The notes: a model not told the origin generated them from the sequence alone. DNA of 64,000 bases from Xiphophorus maculatus (GCF_002775205.1 NC_036443.1:9353698-9417697), one strand, 5' to 3'; counted from the stretch's first letter, positions 13,401-25,097 are shown. Translations and numbers: made by a program.

Positions 13401-16400
13401 GATTGCTAAATGGTTCCAAAAGAAGACTTGAGCTACACTGGACTGTTGGTTGTTATGGTTGCAAAAGTTGAGTTATTAAATTCACATCTTTTAAGTCCTG
13501 TTGCTTTCAAGGGAGCTCCAGCATTTCATTTTATAGGAAACGTATTCTAGAAAATCATAGACACCGCCTGCACTATTGAATTCCAACCAGTCATTCATTC
13601 CCCTGTTTTGTCTCTCAATTGTTCTGTTGGTGTCATTATGAAATCTAATCTTTTCTACATTCAGAAATGGTGCCCATGTGAAATTCAACGTCCCACTTCT
13701 TAACTTCTGATTTTTGCTTTTCTTCCATCTTGCAGGAGCAGTTCTCACAGGTACTGGACGCCATGTTTGAGTTGAAGGTCCAGCCACAGGAGCATGTCAT
13801 CGATCAGGGGGACGATGGAGACAACTTTTATGTCATAGAGAGGTAGGACTTTTTTTTCTTTTTCTTTTAATAAATGGTTACTTAATTGCATTTAAAGACA
13901 ATCTATTTGCTTCAAGGGGCTTTGAAACCTTTAAAAATGGATAGTGTTCACAGTCATTGTCAGGAGATGTACGCTGTTTCAGTTGCAGATGACTTGCTTC
14001 GATGTTACTACATTATTGCTGGTGCAGTTTATTCAAACTCTGATCGCAAATAATACTGTATATATGGCCAGTTGGGTGGGCTTTCACTAGCTTTTATACA
14101 CACCTGAATTAGATCTTAGTGACTAAGATGCTTAAATCCAAGGAAGAGTGGTTAAGACATCACAATGATGGAAAAAAGTAGTGAGAAAATTCTGCTGTTA
14201 ACTGCGGTCTACATCACAGTGCAATATTCAGCTAAGATGTTACCACCTTATTTTCTTCCTAATTTTGCGCAGCCATAGTTTAAAGCTACAAATATGCAAG
14301 TACTTTTGCAGCTTTTCTAGTTTGCCTTTAAACACCTATTAATGGTTTTATGTGAAAGAAGTCGAGAGCAAAATTGCTGCAGTTTTATTCCTGTTTTCAT
14401 ATCCAGGCATTAAAATACCAAACTTTTTCTTTTTGGTATGTGCCATTTTCACTAAAACATGTCTGAGATTTAAACCTGCCGTTTAGGAGAGTGTATCGTG
14501 GCCGGTGTTTGGCCGGTGGCTGCTTTGTTTGTCATTTGCCTCCATTCATTCTCAACACATCAACTCAACACATTGTTATAGCTCCATTTGGGCCCAATCT
14601 CCCACACCTTCCCGCGCAGCCTGCCGCCTCATACAATGCAAGCGATGACCTTTAACAGTGGCACGCCTGCCTGGTTGTATACTGTCCCGGGGTTTTCCGT
14701 GGACAAAGTAATGAGTGGTAGTTAATGTCATCAGCAGGGTGGGATGTGAGCATGAACACAGATACTGGTATCATGAAAGATGAACAGAATACAGCAAAAT
14801 GACTCCCGTTTTGTCCCTATTTAGGCAATGATCACGTCTCCTCCACACTTCAGTGTATAGCAATTTATTCCCCAACCTCTGGGCAGCTTTACTTGTCCCT
14901 TGCTTTCAGCTGTTTCTAAATCCAGCCTCTTGCACTGCCAGTGTGCTGCCATTTGGCAGCGTTTCAGTAAAGAATAAACAACCTTCTCTGAGGCCCTTAA
15001 AACAGGAAGTAGCTGAAAATCCTGTGCAAGCCCATAGGGAGAAGCCGGAATATGATTTGGACGGAGCATGGAAAAAAGCGATGAGAATCGTTGTAAAACA
15101 TTATGGAGCACGCTTGTGTAATTTACACCAAGACTTTAGTTTTAACTTCAACATGTCATCCAGTTGTTTCTCTTTTGTAACTCACATGCTTTATTGTTCT
15201 AGTTGCTTGCATATAATTGCAATTCAGCAATCAAGATCAGTTGCTTAATGCAGTGACAGTTTTTCATATTTTATCACAGGAAATGAAATCATCAAAGAAC
15301 AGAGCAGCAATGGGCTGGATAGTGAATTATTTCCAATGCAGACATGCACACTGTGTGTCTTCTCTCACCACTTTGTGCACAAGTCAGAACACTGGCACTC
15401 TCCATTATTACCATTGATTATTACTGCCTTCATTAATTTTTATTTTTTTTTTAACAGATTTTTTCTGTTTAAAATTAACTCTGTGTTGACCGATTTATCA
15501 TTAATCATGGCTTTCTTTGCGCGTCGAATTAAAGGACTAGAAACGTAGCCGTTCAGTAGCGCATTCATACGGAGCTACCTGAGAACACGGGCGATCACTG
15601 TCCCCATGGTCATGCTAATCCAAAGTAAGCTAATACTCCCAACAGCAACGAGGGCTTTAGCCCCTCTGCACAACCAATGAGAAGACAGGCCTTCTTAGAA
15701 AATGACTAGTTAATCCTGCCGAGCAACATCAATACAAATTACCTTCCTTATGTATAATCCTCATAGACATAGAAAGAGGAGGCAGTTCAGAACTGCTCTG
15801 TTCAAATGTTGCACTCATTAGCAAAGCATTCACCTGCACTTTCCTTCTACATACAATTTGTTTTTGTAAAGAATTCAATTATTAACAATTAAACAGACAA
15901 GGATTTTATTTAGGACATGTATAGTTAAGACCAAAACTGTTCAAACCTCTGGCAGATTTGGATTCAAATTATTTCCACTCACTTTGGATGTTTTTATGCC
16001 ATAGGAAATGAGAAAAACATTTCTCAAAATGTAATAAAACAACATGAGTAACGGCATGAGTAACAAAAGTACATGTCAGAAATGATTCATGCCTTCTTCA
16101 ATACTCAGAGTTTTATTAGCATTACAGCATTCAAGCCCTGCTAACTGTTGACCAGCTTTTTGCCAGTTTCTGCTTTCATTTCACAATTTATTGTTAATTG
16201 TGAAATGAATCACTAATCCCCAATGTTTAGATCCCTAAACAAGTTTCCTACCAGTTAGAAGAAATATATAGGTAAAAGCAAGTTTACTTTAATTCTGAAA
16301 TAAATGACTCGACATGTTGAACATACTATCCTGCAAAACAAATGTGACACAGTGATGAAATCTGGATTCAGGATTCCACAAAACAATTAACGGTGGATTT

Positions 16401-19400
16401 TGAAGAAAAACTGCAGCAGTGGTATAAAAGTCAAGTTGTGCTTTTTTTGAGATGGGGGGTATTTTGTGATGGATTCTAAACAATATTGGTTTCATTTGAC
16501 TGCTTTCACCTACAGTACAGAATATAAACTCTTAATTATATTGTCACCCACTGTGCAGAAAAAAAAATCCATCCAGGGTTGCTGATAAAAGCATTAGGTC
16601 AGTTTACAAAATGACAGTCTGATGTAATATTTTGCTAACCTTTTGTTTCTTTTTTTTTTTTTGTGGTCCAACTCTCCCTGTCTCTAGGGGTGTGTATGAC
16701 ATTGAGGTATCAGGAAATTGTGTGGGTCAGTACAACAATAAGGGCAGTTTTGGAGAGCTGGCCCTCATGTACAACACGCCACGTGCCGCCACCATCGTAG
16801 CCACCGAGGAGGGCGCACTCTGGGGCTTGGTAAGAACGCAAATGAAAAGCTGAATTGTAAAAAGTAGAACAAATGAAGAGACACTATTTAAAGCCTTATA
16901 AAATCCAATCACATGATTTATTTTTGCTCAACGCAAGTGTGGTGTTTTATTAGTCTTACATTCTGTAGGTTAGACCACGATCTGAACCGTCACGCCTAGC
17001 GATGTTTTCTGTGATGCTCAGACATGTTAAGAATGGAGCCATGTAATCTATGAATGGAACCCTGCTCCACTCTGTTGATTTGTGCTGCTGCAGCTCCTCC
17101 TGGTGGCTTACATCAGAAAGACAACAGCCAGACACCCATGTGCAGGGCAGGTTTTTTTTGTGTGTTCTCACAATATTTTTGTTCCTAGGACCGTGCAACG
17201 TTTCGAAGACTCATTGTCAAGAACAATGCCAAGAAAAGGAGGATGTATGAGACTTTCATCGAGTCCGTGCCGCTGCTGAAATCGCTGGAGGTAAGTTTGA
17301 TTGCCCAACAAGTGTGAAGAAGTTGAATGAGAATGAGTGAGACGATCCCGACCGCTTCCTGGCTCTTTCTTTCAACATCCTTGTTTTTCTTTTCCAGGCA
17401 ACAGAGAGGATGAAGATAGTGGATGTATTAGGAATGAAGCAGTTCTCAGATGGAGAGCGCATCATCACACAGGTGGGAAACTACAGGTTTCCACTGTTTT
17501 TTACCCTGAGCTTCCATTTCTGATTTATTGATAACAATTTTTTTTTTAGGGAGACAAGGCTGATTGCTTCTACATTGTAGAATCTGGAGATGTCAAAATC
17601 ATGATGAAGAGTAAAGTAAGGCACAGACCCCCGTCATCTCCATTTGTAGTTTAGCAGCTTTACAATGTAATTCTTTTATTGTCTTGAACCGTTTTCAGTA
17701 GCCGGTTTTTATTGAGCACAATGGATGACTGCAGCCCACACGCTCAATTAATATCCGCCAGGCTGCAGGAGGGCTTCCAGGTTTTGCCTAGCAACAGCAG
17801 GGAATCCATCACAGCCTCTCAGCGGCTCTCGCCGCGCCAAGAACAAGCAGCGCTCAGGGGGGCTTCTAACCTTTTCATCTTCCTCCCTGCAGACGAAGGC
17901 AGACCACGCAGACAACAGTGAGGTCGAGATAGCACGCTGTAGCAGAGGCCAGTACTTCGGGGAGCTGGCCTTGGTCACCAACAAGCCCCGGGCCGCCTCA
18001 GCCTACGCAATAGGAGATGTCAAATGTTTGGGTAAGACAAATTGTTGGACAAACTCCTGTCAGCGTTGGTGGTGATCCTGAACATTAGACAATGATAAGA
18101 TGAGATCTGCTGGTGTGACGCAGCGTGTGGATGTTTAAAGAAAAGATATTCTGCTTCTAAGCTAAATAATTTCACAGGAACTTTGCATGGTTCCTTCCTT
18201 ATCCAGTTATTGGTAAATAAAAGAATTTAATTTGGAATTTAGAGCTGATATGTAAACGTCTGATGACTTCAGCACTGTGTGTGTTTATTTCTCACTGATT
18301 GAACAGTTTAGTGGCCCCTGAATTGATTACACGTGGCCCGCCAGAACAGATGGTTGAGACTTTTTATCTTTAGTTATAACAAAATTCTTGCCGACAAAAT
18401 AAAATTTTTGTAAAATGGAAAACATTAAGTGAGACATGCTTTTAGACAAGCATGTTGTCTCCTTTTATTAAGGAGAAGGAGAACATTCTCAATTTTATTG
18501 TAAATAGGAGTACACTTAACAACTGACTTCTACTCTGAAACAGACTTTAGGGAACCTATATCTGCTTTTAATTAGTTTATCAAATTTGACTTAATACAGC
18601 ATATATTTTTTACAAAAATTGACCCAAACTTTCCTCTCATTCCTGAAAATTGGCTGAATATTTTTCTTCTATTCATTCGAAGAAACTGGATGCTTTTCTT
18701 TTAATAATGTGCAAAACCTTTTTTAAGTTTTGAATCTACAAAGATTTAAACTAACCTTTCCATTTCCTACAAGAAAAAAACGGACATTTCTTATATGTTC
18801 AATTGCAAATATTGTATGCTTAACTTATTCTTGAGTAGTAAGAAATGTGTATTTTATTTCATGGTTTAAGTGTTTTGAAATTTGCATTTCTTTGGCCCAT
18901 AAATACTTTTGACTTGACGATTTTGGCCCACGTGACAAAGTTTAGACACCACTGGTTTAAAACATTCTAATAATTATTATTATTTCATAATCAACTCATC
19001 TGCCATAACCTTGCAGTTTCTAATTTTCTTTGAGTGGATGTTAATATCCATGCTCTTCTTTAAATGGAAGAAATGAGCAGCAGTTTTAACAGCTGTGCTT
19101 CAGCTTGTCACCTCTCCTCCTCCTCTTTCTATGAAATATGGACGCCGTCTCCCCGTCCTCATGAGTGGATCCATGCACCTTTCCACATGGAACTGTCACT
19201 CTCGTCTATCAGCTAACCGAGCTGGCAGTAGCACCGGATGTCTGCCACAACTGCTGATTGGCTTGTGAAGCAGAGAAAATGCAATTCAGCTGCACTGTAG
19301 CAATATTGTTTGTTGCTGGGTTTTTTTCCCTCTTCTTGCTCTCCTTGCCTCCTGGTGCTGTGAAGGATTAGCAATAATTCATTTTACCACTGAGCCTCCT

Positions 19401-19957
19401 TAGAGACTGAGAACATTTTATTTTGCTCTTTATATTGGGGATTATAAGAGAGGTAATATTGTTTAATTAATAGGCAACAGTCACTTATAATAGAAGTTAC
19501 ACCTTGACTTTTTTTAAGCAACTTTTTCTTCACTGTCATTGAGCGCATTCTGGACTCGGCTGAGGAACTCCTCTGTATCGGGGATGTTATTCATACAAAT
19601 GGCAGGATTTAGGACCTCACAGCAAAAATGCCTATTTCAACAAAGCTCCTCCCAATTTTATAATAACTGAAAGTAACATAGTTACTTGATTGTCCCATAA
19701 AACACATAATACCGCCCCTTTAATAAGAACTAGAAGTTTTCAGGGGATATAAGTTGATCCATATGTGATGCAGTTCAGTACTAGGGGCCACTGAACGGCA
19801 CATAACCTTCTCCTCTCCTCCTTTCTGTGCAGTAATAGACGTGCAGGCGTTCGAGCGCCTCCTGGGCTCCTGTAAGGAAATCATGAAGAGGAACATCGCC
19901 CACTACGAGGAGCAGCTGGTGGCTCTGTTCGGCTCCAGCATGGACCTGAGAGACTGA
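5494..19957 (+). CDS. prkar2a: prkar2a, cAMP-dependent protein kinase type II-alpha regulatory subunit (5'-partial, 9 exons)
   Basis: Regulatory subunit of PKA: it binds and inhibits catalytic subunits, releases them on cAMP binding, and is tethered by AKAPs. Coding exons: 5494-5529, 12723-12859, 13736-13842, 16688-16829, 17189-17290, 17398-17472, 17550-17615, 17893-18031, 19833-19957 (stop TGA 19955-19957). All borders are GT/AG and phases join without a break, giving about 309 residues. The first visible exon encodes [12 protein letters not shown], the inhibitor site with a phosphorylatable Ser typical of RII; SRFNRR favours alpha over beta. Two cyclic-nucleotide-binding domains follow, each with an intact phosphate-binding cassette: [14 protein letters not shown] (exon 16688) and [14 protein letters not shown] (exon 17893), keeping the Glu and Arg. 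The C-terminus is [17 protein letters not shown]. Exon 1 (dimerisation/docking domain) was not found and should lie upstream. Fish may carry two paralogues; which one this is cannot be told. Confidence 0.95.
7297..7330. repeat. perfect 14-bp hairpin
   Basis: AGACCTTCTGCAAC (7297-7310), loop ATTATT, GTTGCAGAAGGTCT (7317-7330). It lies in a prkar2a intron, and no element boundary is obvious around it. Confidence 0.9.
9803..10029. mobile_element. MITE with about 54-bp terminal inverted repeats
   Basis: Left end CAGGGGTGTCAAACTCCAGT and its near-complement at the right end (...GGAGTTTGACACCTGTG) form long TIRs with a few mismatches, extending to an AGATGT motif. The style matches hAT-like MITEs. 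A clean 8-bp TSD is not visible; instead a 15-bp inverted match lies outside the element at 9779-9793 and 10031-10045. The minus frame across it is not a gene. Confidence 0.8.
10405..10428. repeat. poly-A run
   Basis: A run of about 24 A residues followed by AAAAG repeats in a prkar2a intron. It could be the tail of an old retroposed sequence, but no body is recognised. Confidence 0.8.
11190..11370 (+). mobile_element. Tc1/mariner transposase C-terminal remnant
   Basis: The plus-strand translation includes [21 protein letters not shown], which matches the usual C-terminal pattern of fish Tc1-like transposases (EEW..IP......LV.SM.RR). The DDE catalytic region and terminal repeats are not seen, so this is a decayed fragment in a prkar2a intron. 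Confidence 0.65.
13843..16687 (+). other. prkar2a intron
   Basis: Intron of 2.8 kb. The only distinctive structure is a 14-bp perfect inverted repeat at 16175-16209. The open frames inside it (e.g. 14821-15248, both strands) show no family similarity I recognise. Confidence 0.6.
16175..16209. repeat. perfect 14-bp inverted repeat
   Basis: TTCATTTCACAATT (16175-16188) and AATTGTGAAATGAA (16196-16209) with a 7-nt loop, in a prkar2a intron. Confidence 0.9.
18032..19832 (+). other. prkar2a last intron
   Basis: Intron of 1.8 kb before the terminal coding exon. A probable decayed hAT-like element occupies about 18303-18960, with 'gtggccc' and 'ggcccacgtgacaaagttta' type ends. Nothing else is recognised. 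Confidence 0.5.
18303..18960. mobile_element. possible decayed hAT-like element
   Basis: The right end reads GGCCCACGTGACAAAGTTTA followed by gacaccactgg, which resembles the CAGTGGTGTC-type ends of fish hAT elements in reverse. The left end near 18303 has TTAGTGGCCCC but is poorly matched. No transposase frame remains. Confidence 0.35.
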
Positions 19958-21200
19958 GCCTCCCACACCACCCTCCGTGCCTTCTTTTACAAACACACCA
20001 ACAAACACGCAAACAGACAAACAAACAAAAACACACAGATACAAGTTCTCTCCAACATCAGGAAGTGGTTAGACGGACTCGTAAGCTTTACACCCGGTGC
20101 TCGGCTCACCTGCAAGTACATGAATCCTCAGTTTTCAAACACTCAGCCCTCTTCTTTTCCTCACACACAAACACATGCGTTAGGCACTGAGAGACGCACA
20201 CTCCTAGATGTGTGCTCACCCTTGAGCACATCCAAGCTAAACAGATTCCTTGATAAGCTGACTTTGGTTAGATGTACACACACACACTCTCTCTCACACA
20301 CATCCTGATACAGGCCACCCAAGTTGTTGCTTGAGTTAGTTTCAACCTCTCAGTATGAATGTCTTACCTGCGGTGACCTTCTGCAGGCAGAGCAGTGTAA
20401 GGGCATGAACTACACACACACTCCAAACATATTCAGCATCGCACCATGGAGCTTCATTAGTGCAGGCTCTTTATTCACATGAGCACTAGAACAACTCAGA
20501 CTTGTTCCAAGCCTCAGCCAAGGACACATCAAAAATACAGGCGCACACATGTGGTGACAGGTGTAGATGCTCAAACACACACACAACACACACTCCCATA
20601 CACACCATGGAGACAGAAATCTTTAAAAAAAAAAAAAGAAGCAAAATCTCTGAAAAGGGAGACGAATCCAAAAATGCAAAAAAAAAAAAAAAAAAAAAAG
20701 TTTAAAGACAGATAAGTTTTAGAAACATTTTATGAAGATAAAAACAGAAGCTTTGATAAAATATTATTTAAATAATAAAAAAAAAAGTGTTTCCTCTTTG
20801 GGAGGCTGGGGTGCAGAACTTTGTGAGCGCACTCCGTTTTCTTCCTCTGCTGTCGTTGATTGAGTTGAGTTAGTGCTGGTGATTGTTGCAGTACCACGGA
20901 GGAAGCGGTGAAAACAACAAACCTACACCTTCTGGGTCATTGTTATTCTGTCAGACGCCACACTTCATTGTATTGAATTAATTATTAATGTATTGTTATT
21001 ATATATTCTTTTTTTTTGTTTGTTTGTTTTACGTTGACGAGTTCTGGATAAAAATTTCACCATCCATCTCTGACAAAATGTAAAAAGAGAGAAAAATCTA
21101 ATAAACATATTAGTGCTTAATTCTTGATTATTCTTGAATGAGTTGTCCTGGATTAAAAGAAAAGCTGAAAAATAAAGTAAACATTTTGGTAACACTCCTG
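19958..21200 (+). other. prkar2a: prkar2a 3'UTR (approximate)
   Basis: Sequence after the prkar2a stop is CA-rich with many short cacaca tracts and two A-runs (around 20625 and 20679-20698). AATAAA motifs at 21100-21105 and 21171-21176 are the best polyadenylation signals. No convincing coding sequence is seen. The end point is inferred from these motifs only. Confidence 0.5.
20679..20698. repeat. poly-A tract in prkar2a 3'UTR
   Basis: A homopolymer of about 20 A, with a second shorter A-run near 20625. It is internal to the 3'UTR rather than the poly(A) tail site. Confidence 0.7.
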
Positions 21201-23200
21201 CCTCGTTTTTACTTCCTGCTGAAACGCAACATTTTTTGTGCACTGGGTCTAAATGCTGCAAATGTTTAATGATTCACCCATACAATAATGATATTCTTTA
21301 CTCTACAGGATGGAAACAAATTAGCATGATCTTTTTTTTTGTTTTTTGTTGTTTTTACAATTGAAATAATCCAATTTTGGACACACCTGCTGTGTTATAG
21401 ATTTTAACCTTTTTAAGAGTCCAATACTGTGTAATCTTGTGGGTGAACATTAATAGATACAGACCAATTCTTTTTTTCACAGTGATTTTACTGATTAGCT
21501 TTTATGCAGTTTTGTTTAAAAAAAATACCTTGAATAGTTAAGGATCTATGGATGTAGAGAGATATTCTCATATCATGTACTGTGTATTTTTTTTAAATCA
21601 GTGTAGCTATTACACCTTAGGTGATCATAAATATTGTATAAATGTGCTCTAATGATCTTTGGATTTAATTACCAGTATAGGTGGCACATGTACAACAGAA
21701 ATTATTCTCTGACATAATAGAGATACAATTATTTGGAGACTAAAGCATAATTTCTGTACAACATAATTCAAAGTATTTTGCAGAAAGAAAGACAGACATT
21801 AAAGAATAACAGTAAATTCTAATAAAGTAGATCAAACTCAGATGGCCACATTTGTTATCTCTGGTAAAGATTTATTTACTACTTATTGATTTTATGATTG
21901 ATCATATTTATGTTATATAATTGTGTACAGCACTTTGGTCCTGTGGGTTTTTAAAGTGCTTTATAAATAAAATTGGTGTGATGCATAAAAAGTTGTTAAA
22001 CATTGAACTTTTTTTTTGTTGTTTTTGTAGGTGTGAAAGTGAGTTAATTCTACATTTATTCAACAAAGAAAAAAAATCCATGCATTTTTTTAATTATTAT
22101 TATTAGTTTAACAATGATAGTGCTCACTAATGAACCAGTTACAGGTGTCGATGTTCAAGTAAGCCAGAGCTATTTTTTTCCATCCGTCGAAAGTGGACAA
22201 ACCTGTAAAATGAAACAACCAAAACAAGGTAATGGTTTTAGGCAAAACATGTGGTCCAGTTTTTATTTTATTTTTTTCCCTTAACCCGTCATACCCTAGT
22301 GAAAGCTTATTTGTTTTGGCTGTTGTAGCACAAATATTTCTTAACCTAAGATTCCCCTAAGTTAAGATTTTGGTAGCTTCGGGTGAGGGGTTTTGAAAAG
22401 TCTCAAAGGAGTTATAAATATGATATTCTTTTATAGGGGCAATGGCCTACAAATGGAAGACAGTCAAAACAAATGCCAATGTGTCCAGGTCTGGCCTACA
22501 AGTAAGTCTAGACCGAAAAAGAAGAGACTACTCAAGCAGGCAAGTGGAGACCGGCGCAATTGGACTGCAGTTTAAATTTCATGAGAAGTTTGCAAGGAGG
22601 AAACTCACTGTTCACGAAAAACACGAATCCTAAATTGAAGTTTGCAGCACTTGTCCTTTTGTCAGGTAGGTCTACATATGTGACAGTATTTCTTCAGAAA
22701 ATTCAATATTTAATGACCTGTCTTAATTTTTATCGTGATGGTACAGACCCTTTAAATAAACCAGAACGTAATGGAAAAGGTAATTTATTTTAGGAACATT
22801 ATCACAAAACATTACATAGATTAATTACACACAGATGGGTGTTAAAGCCTTTATTAATTATGATTTTCTACATACAGTTAATCAAAACAAGACATTTCAA
22901 ATTAGAATTAAGTCAAAATTAAAAAAATAATGTGGGTTTATTGTAAATATGCTTAATACCTGCTTAAAGGTCATTTTCAAAATATACATTTAATCAAACG
23001 AGACTCATTGGGCTGTATATTCTAAATTATTGAATGTGCCTAAAACTGTAGGCGCTGCACAAAGCTAAGAAAAGAAAGAATACCATCGTGTAATACCACT
23101 CCAATCCGCAGAGTGTCAGTGATGAGATCTATATTCTTCTGTAGAAGAGAAACTATCAACGTCGATGGTGTTTAAAATATTTAGCCCTGATTCTGGATCA
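21201..23200. other. intergenic spacer, prkar2a to U5 cluster
   Basis: AT-rich spacer. A LINE-like 3' tail motif (agcactttgg ... aagtgctttataaataaa) lies at about 21927-21971. A frame at 22442-22633 vaguely resembles the middle of a Tc1 transposase but is too weak to call. No gene is supported. Confidence 0.5.
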
Positions 23201-23225
23201 GTTGCAGCTGACTGTTCTCTTGGTC

Positions 23226-23345
23226 CTTCTCCTGCTATTGGCTGCCGCCGTTACCGACGCTGACTGGAGATCAGCTGCCTGCCCAATGAGAGCGCTTTGA
23301 CGGGAGCACAACCAGCCTGGTCTGACCGCGAGACTGAAAATGTAG
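23226..23345. promoter_or_regulatory. candidate promoter region with CCAAT boxes
   Basis: This is a GC-richer island in AT-rich surroundings. It carries ATTGGC (23236-23241, an inverted CCAAT), CCAAT (23282-23286) and several CpGs. It could serve the next plus-strand transcription unit or be part of the U5 array. Direction and target are inferred, not shown. Confidence 0.35.
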
Positions 23346-23712
23346 GTAGCGTTTAAATGTCATTAAGTTTCTAATTGAGGTGTTAAACATGCGGTTCCTC
23401 TTGGTATTTAACACAAACATGGCGAATTAAGGCAGTTTTTAAAATTATACATTAACAACTACGTCAACCGAAATCATGCTATTTCTGCTCTGACCTTACA
23501 TGGAAGCGACAGCCACGGAGACAGGAGATGAAATATTAACTGGGAGTATTCAGTACGAATACGTCCCGCTTATACAGAAACTCTATAAGATTTATGTTTA
23601 GTACTGAACAGTCTATGTTTGGCGCTATAAAAATGACGTAAATCATTTCCACTCAGTTATGGTATTTTTAACTTGTCCACCCTCTTCAATACTCAAAAAG
23701 TAGGAAAAAAAA

Positions 23713-23713
23713 A

Positions 23714-23747
<34 letters not shown>

Positions 23748-23748
23748 T
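23713..23748. repeat. (TA)n microsatellite
   Basis: A run of TA dinucleotides with one internal G, following an A-run, about 570 bp upstream of the first U5 gene. Confidence 0.9.
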
Positions 23749-24082
23749 TGAGAGATGTTCAAAATCCTAATTACTCAAATTTTAAGTAATATGGTGACCG
23801 TATTAAGACAGTTATATATTTTAGGGGTGTTTTCTTGTTTTAGTACGGTTTTTTTTTTTTCAGAAGATGGTTTTCCTCAGAGATGCTAGATTGTGTTGTT
23901 CGGTTAAAAACGCTCAGTGCGCAGGTGCGAGTCCTTGGACTAGGAAACACTTACACTAGCGTCTTACAGGGAGCATTAAAAGCAAATAAGAACTTAATAG
24001 TTTTGCTACATTGTATAAAAACAGGGTTTGCGCAAAAATAGAGTGGTTACAATGATATAAAGGCGTGGCGATTTCCATTGCG

Positions 24083-24100
24083 TTCCCACAATGCATTGCG
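24083..24100 (+). promoter_or_regulatory. ZNF143/Staf-type site, distal element of U5 copy 1
   Basis: TTCCCACAATGCATTGCG closely matches the known ZNF143/Staf binding site used in vertebrate snRNA distal sequence elements. It lies about 215-233 bp upstream of the inferred U5 copy 1 start, the usual DSE position. Confidence 0.75.
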
Positions 24101-24251
24101 TCCAAATGGATTTACTTTTAAACTATGCGTTTAACTCGTGATGTCGTGTTATTACGTTATCTACGTAAAGTTTTCTGTACGCTTAATGTACGACTGTAAG
24201 TTTTTGAATTGTTGAGGCCTAAATGAGTTACTATGGTTGCCAGTCAAACAG

Positions 24252-24268
24252 CACCGTAAGTGAACTGG
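24252..24268 (+). promoter_or_regulatory. proximal sequence element (PSE) of U5 copy 1
   Basis: CACCGTAAGTGAACTGG lies at about -63 to -47 relative to the inferred RNA start. It resembles the vertebrate PSE core (CACCGTnA...), the SNAPc site. The same block recurs at the same offset before copy 3. Confidence 0.7.
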
Positions 24269-24314
24269 GTGTGATGTCGAAACAAATAGGGCGTCTACAT
24301 CTCCTGTAGGTCAT

Positions 24315-24430
24315 GCACTCTTGTTTCTCTTCAGATCGTATAAATCTTTCGCCTTTTACTAAAGATTTCCGTGGAGAGGAACAACAAGAGTTTATCCCAA
24401 TTTTTTGACGCCCTACCTTCCGGTGGGGTT
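24315..24430 (+). ncRNA. U5: U5 spliceosomal snRNA, copy 1
   Basis: U5 is the core snRNA of the U5 snRNP and tri-snRNP; its loop I holds exon ends during splicing. The sequence has the invariant loop I GCCTTTTAC (24351-24359) inside the conserved stem TAAATCTTTC / AAAGATTTCC. It also has GGAGAGGAAC pairing with GTTTCTCTTC, and ACTCTTG (24317) pairing with CAAGAGT. An Sm site AATTTTTTG (24399-24407) and a 3' stem CCCTACC-TTCC-GGTGGGG close the molecule. The inferred length is 116 nt, equal to human U5. Upstream ZNF143 and PSE-like elements and a 3' box-like GTCAAATAGTAAGA (24441-24454) indicate a pol II snRNA gene. The exact 5' end is inferred. Confidence 0.95.
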
Positions 24431-24440
24431 TCCTTTCTCT

Positions 24441-24454
24441 GTCAAATAGTAAGA
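24441..24454 (+). terminator. 3' box-like element of U5 copy 1
   Basis: GTCAAATAGTAAGA lies about 10 nt after the inferred RNA end and resembles the snRNA 3' box (GTTT-n-AAARnnAGA) that directs Integrator cleavage. Confidence 0.5.
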
Positions 24455-24880
24455 ATTTAGCTGGTTAGTTTTTACAGTGTTGGAAGTAAAGTAAAAAGTA
24501 AAAAAAACCTGTTGTTCTTAATAGGTTTATTTCTGTATCTTCTATTTTACGTGAATATTATGTATGTATCAGTGAGGTGCTCCTGTCATCATGGAAGAAT
24601 AATATAATAAGATGTTGCTATTTTCACCCTGTGTTTTGTACTATTTATTTTTCATTTAACTTTGCCAATTTTTATTATTTTTTTCCTTTATTTTTAAACC
24701 ATGTTTTTAACCTGTCGTGTCCCATGTTTACATCGTGTCAGTGAAGTTGTCAGCCCGCTTAATAAACAACATCAAAGTCTGAACTTTTGAGGCTGAAATG
24801 AGTTCAGATGTTGTGCAGTCAAATAACAAATAAGTGGGTATGATGTCGAAAGAAATAGGGCTCCGACATTTGTAAGTAAA

Positions 24881-24996
24881 ACAATCTTGTTTCTCTTCAA
24901 ATCGTATAAATCTTTCGCCTTTTACTAAAGATTTCCGTGGTGAGAAGCAATAAGATTATAATTCAAATTTTTGATACCTCGCCGTGTGGTAGGGTG
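24881..24996 (+). ncRNA. U5: U5 snRNA-like gene, copy 2 (diverged)
   Basis: Loop I GCCTTTTAC (24917-24925) and its stem are unchanged, and the Sm-like site AATTTTTG (24966-24973) is present. Outer stem I differs from copies 1 and 3 on both strands, yet AATCTT (24883) still pairs with AAGATT. The 3' stem CCTCGCC-GTGT-GGTAGGG has one mismatch. The PSE region at 24824-24838 reads AACAAATAAGTGGGT and lacks the CACCG core, and no clear ZNF143 site is seen near -220. A 3' box-like GTTCAATATGAAAATA lies at 25008-25023. It could be a variant U5 gene or an early pseudogene. Confidence 0.8.
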
Positions 24997-25097
24997 CTTT
25001 TTCCTCAGTTCAATATGAAAATATAATGTCAAATAAATAATTATAAAGTTTTATGTGATAGTAAACTGGCTACAAATTAGATGTCATCTCACTTGTG

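Noticed and set aside
22442-22633. 63-codon frame with a basic, Tc1-like flavour
   Set aside because: Phrases such as NVSRSGLQ and ARRKL hint at transposase, but the match is too short and broken to annotate.
23100-23220. Possible C/D-box snoRNA (GTGATGAG ... CTGA)
   Set aside because: Box spacing and terminal stem are not convincing, and the sequence matches no snRNA or snoRNA I know.
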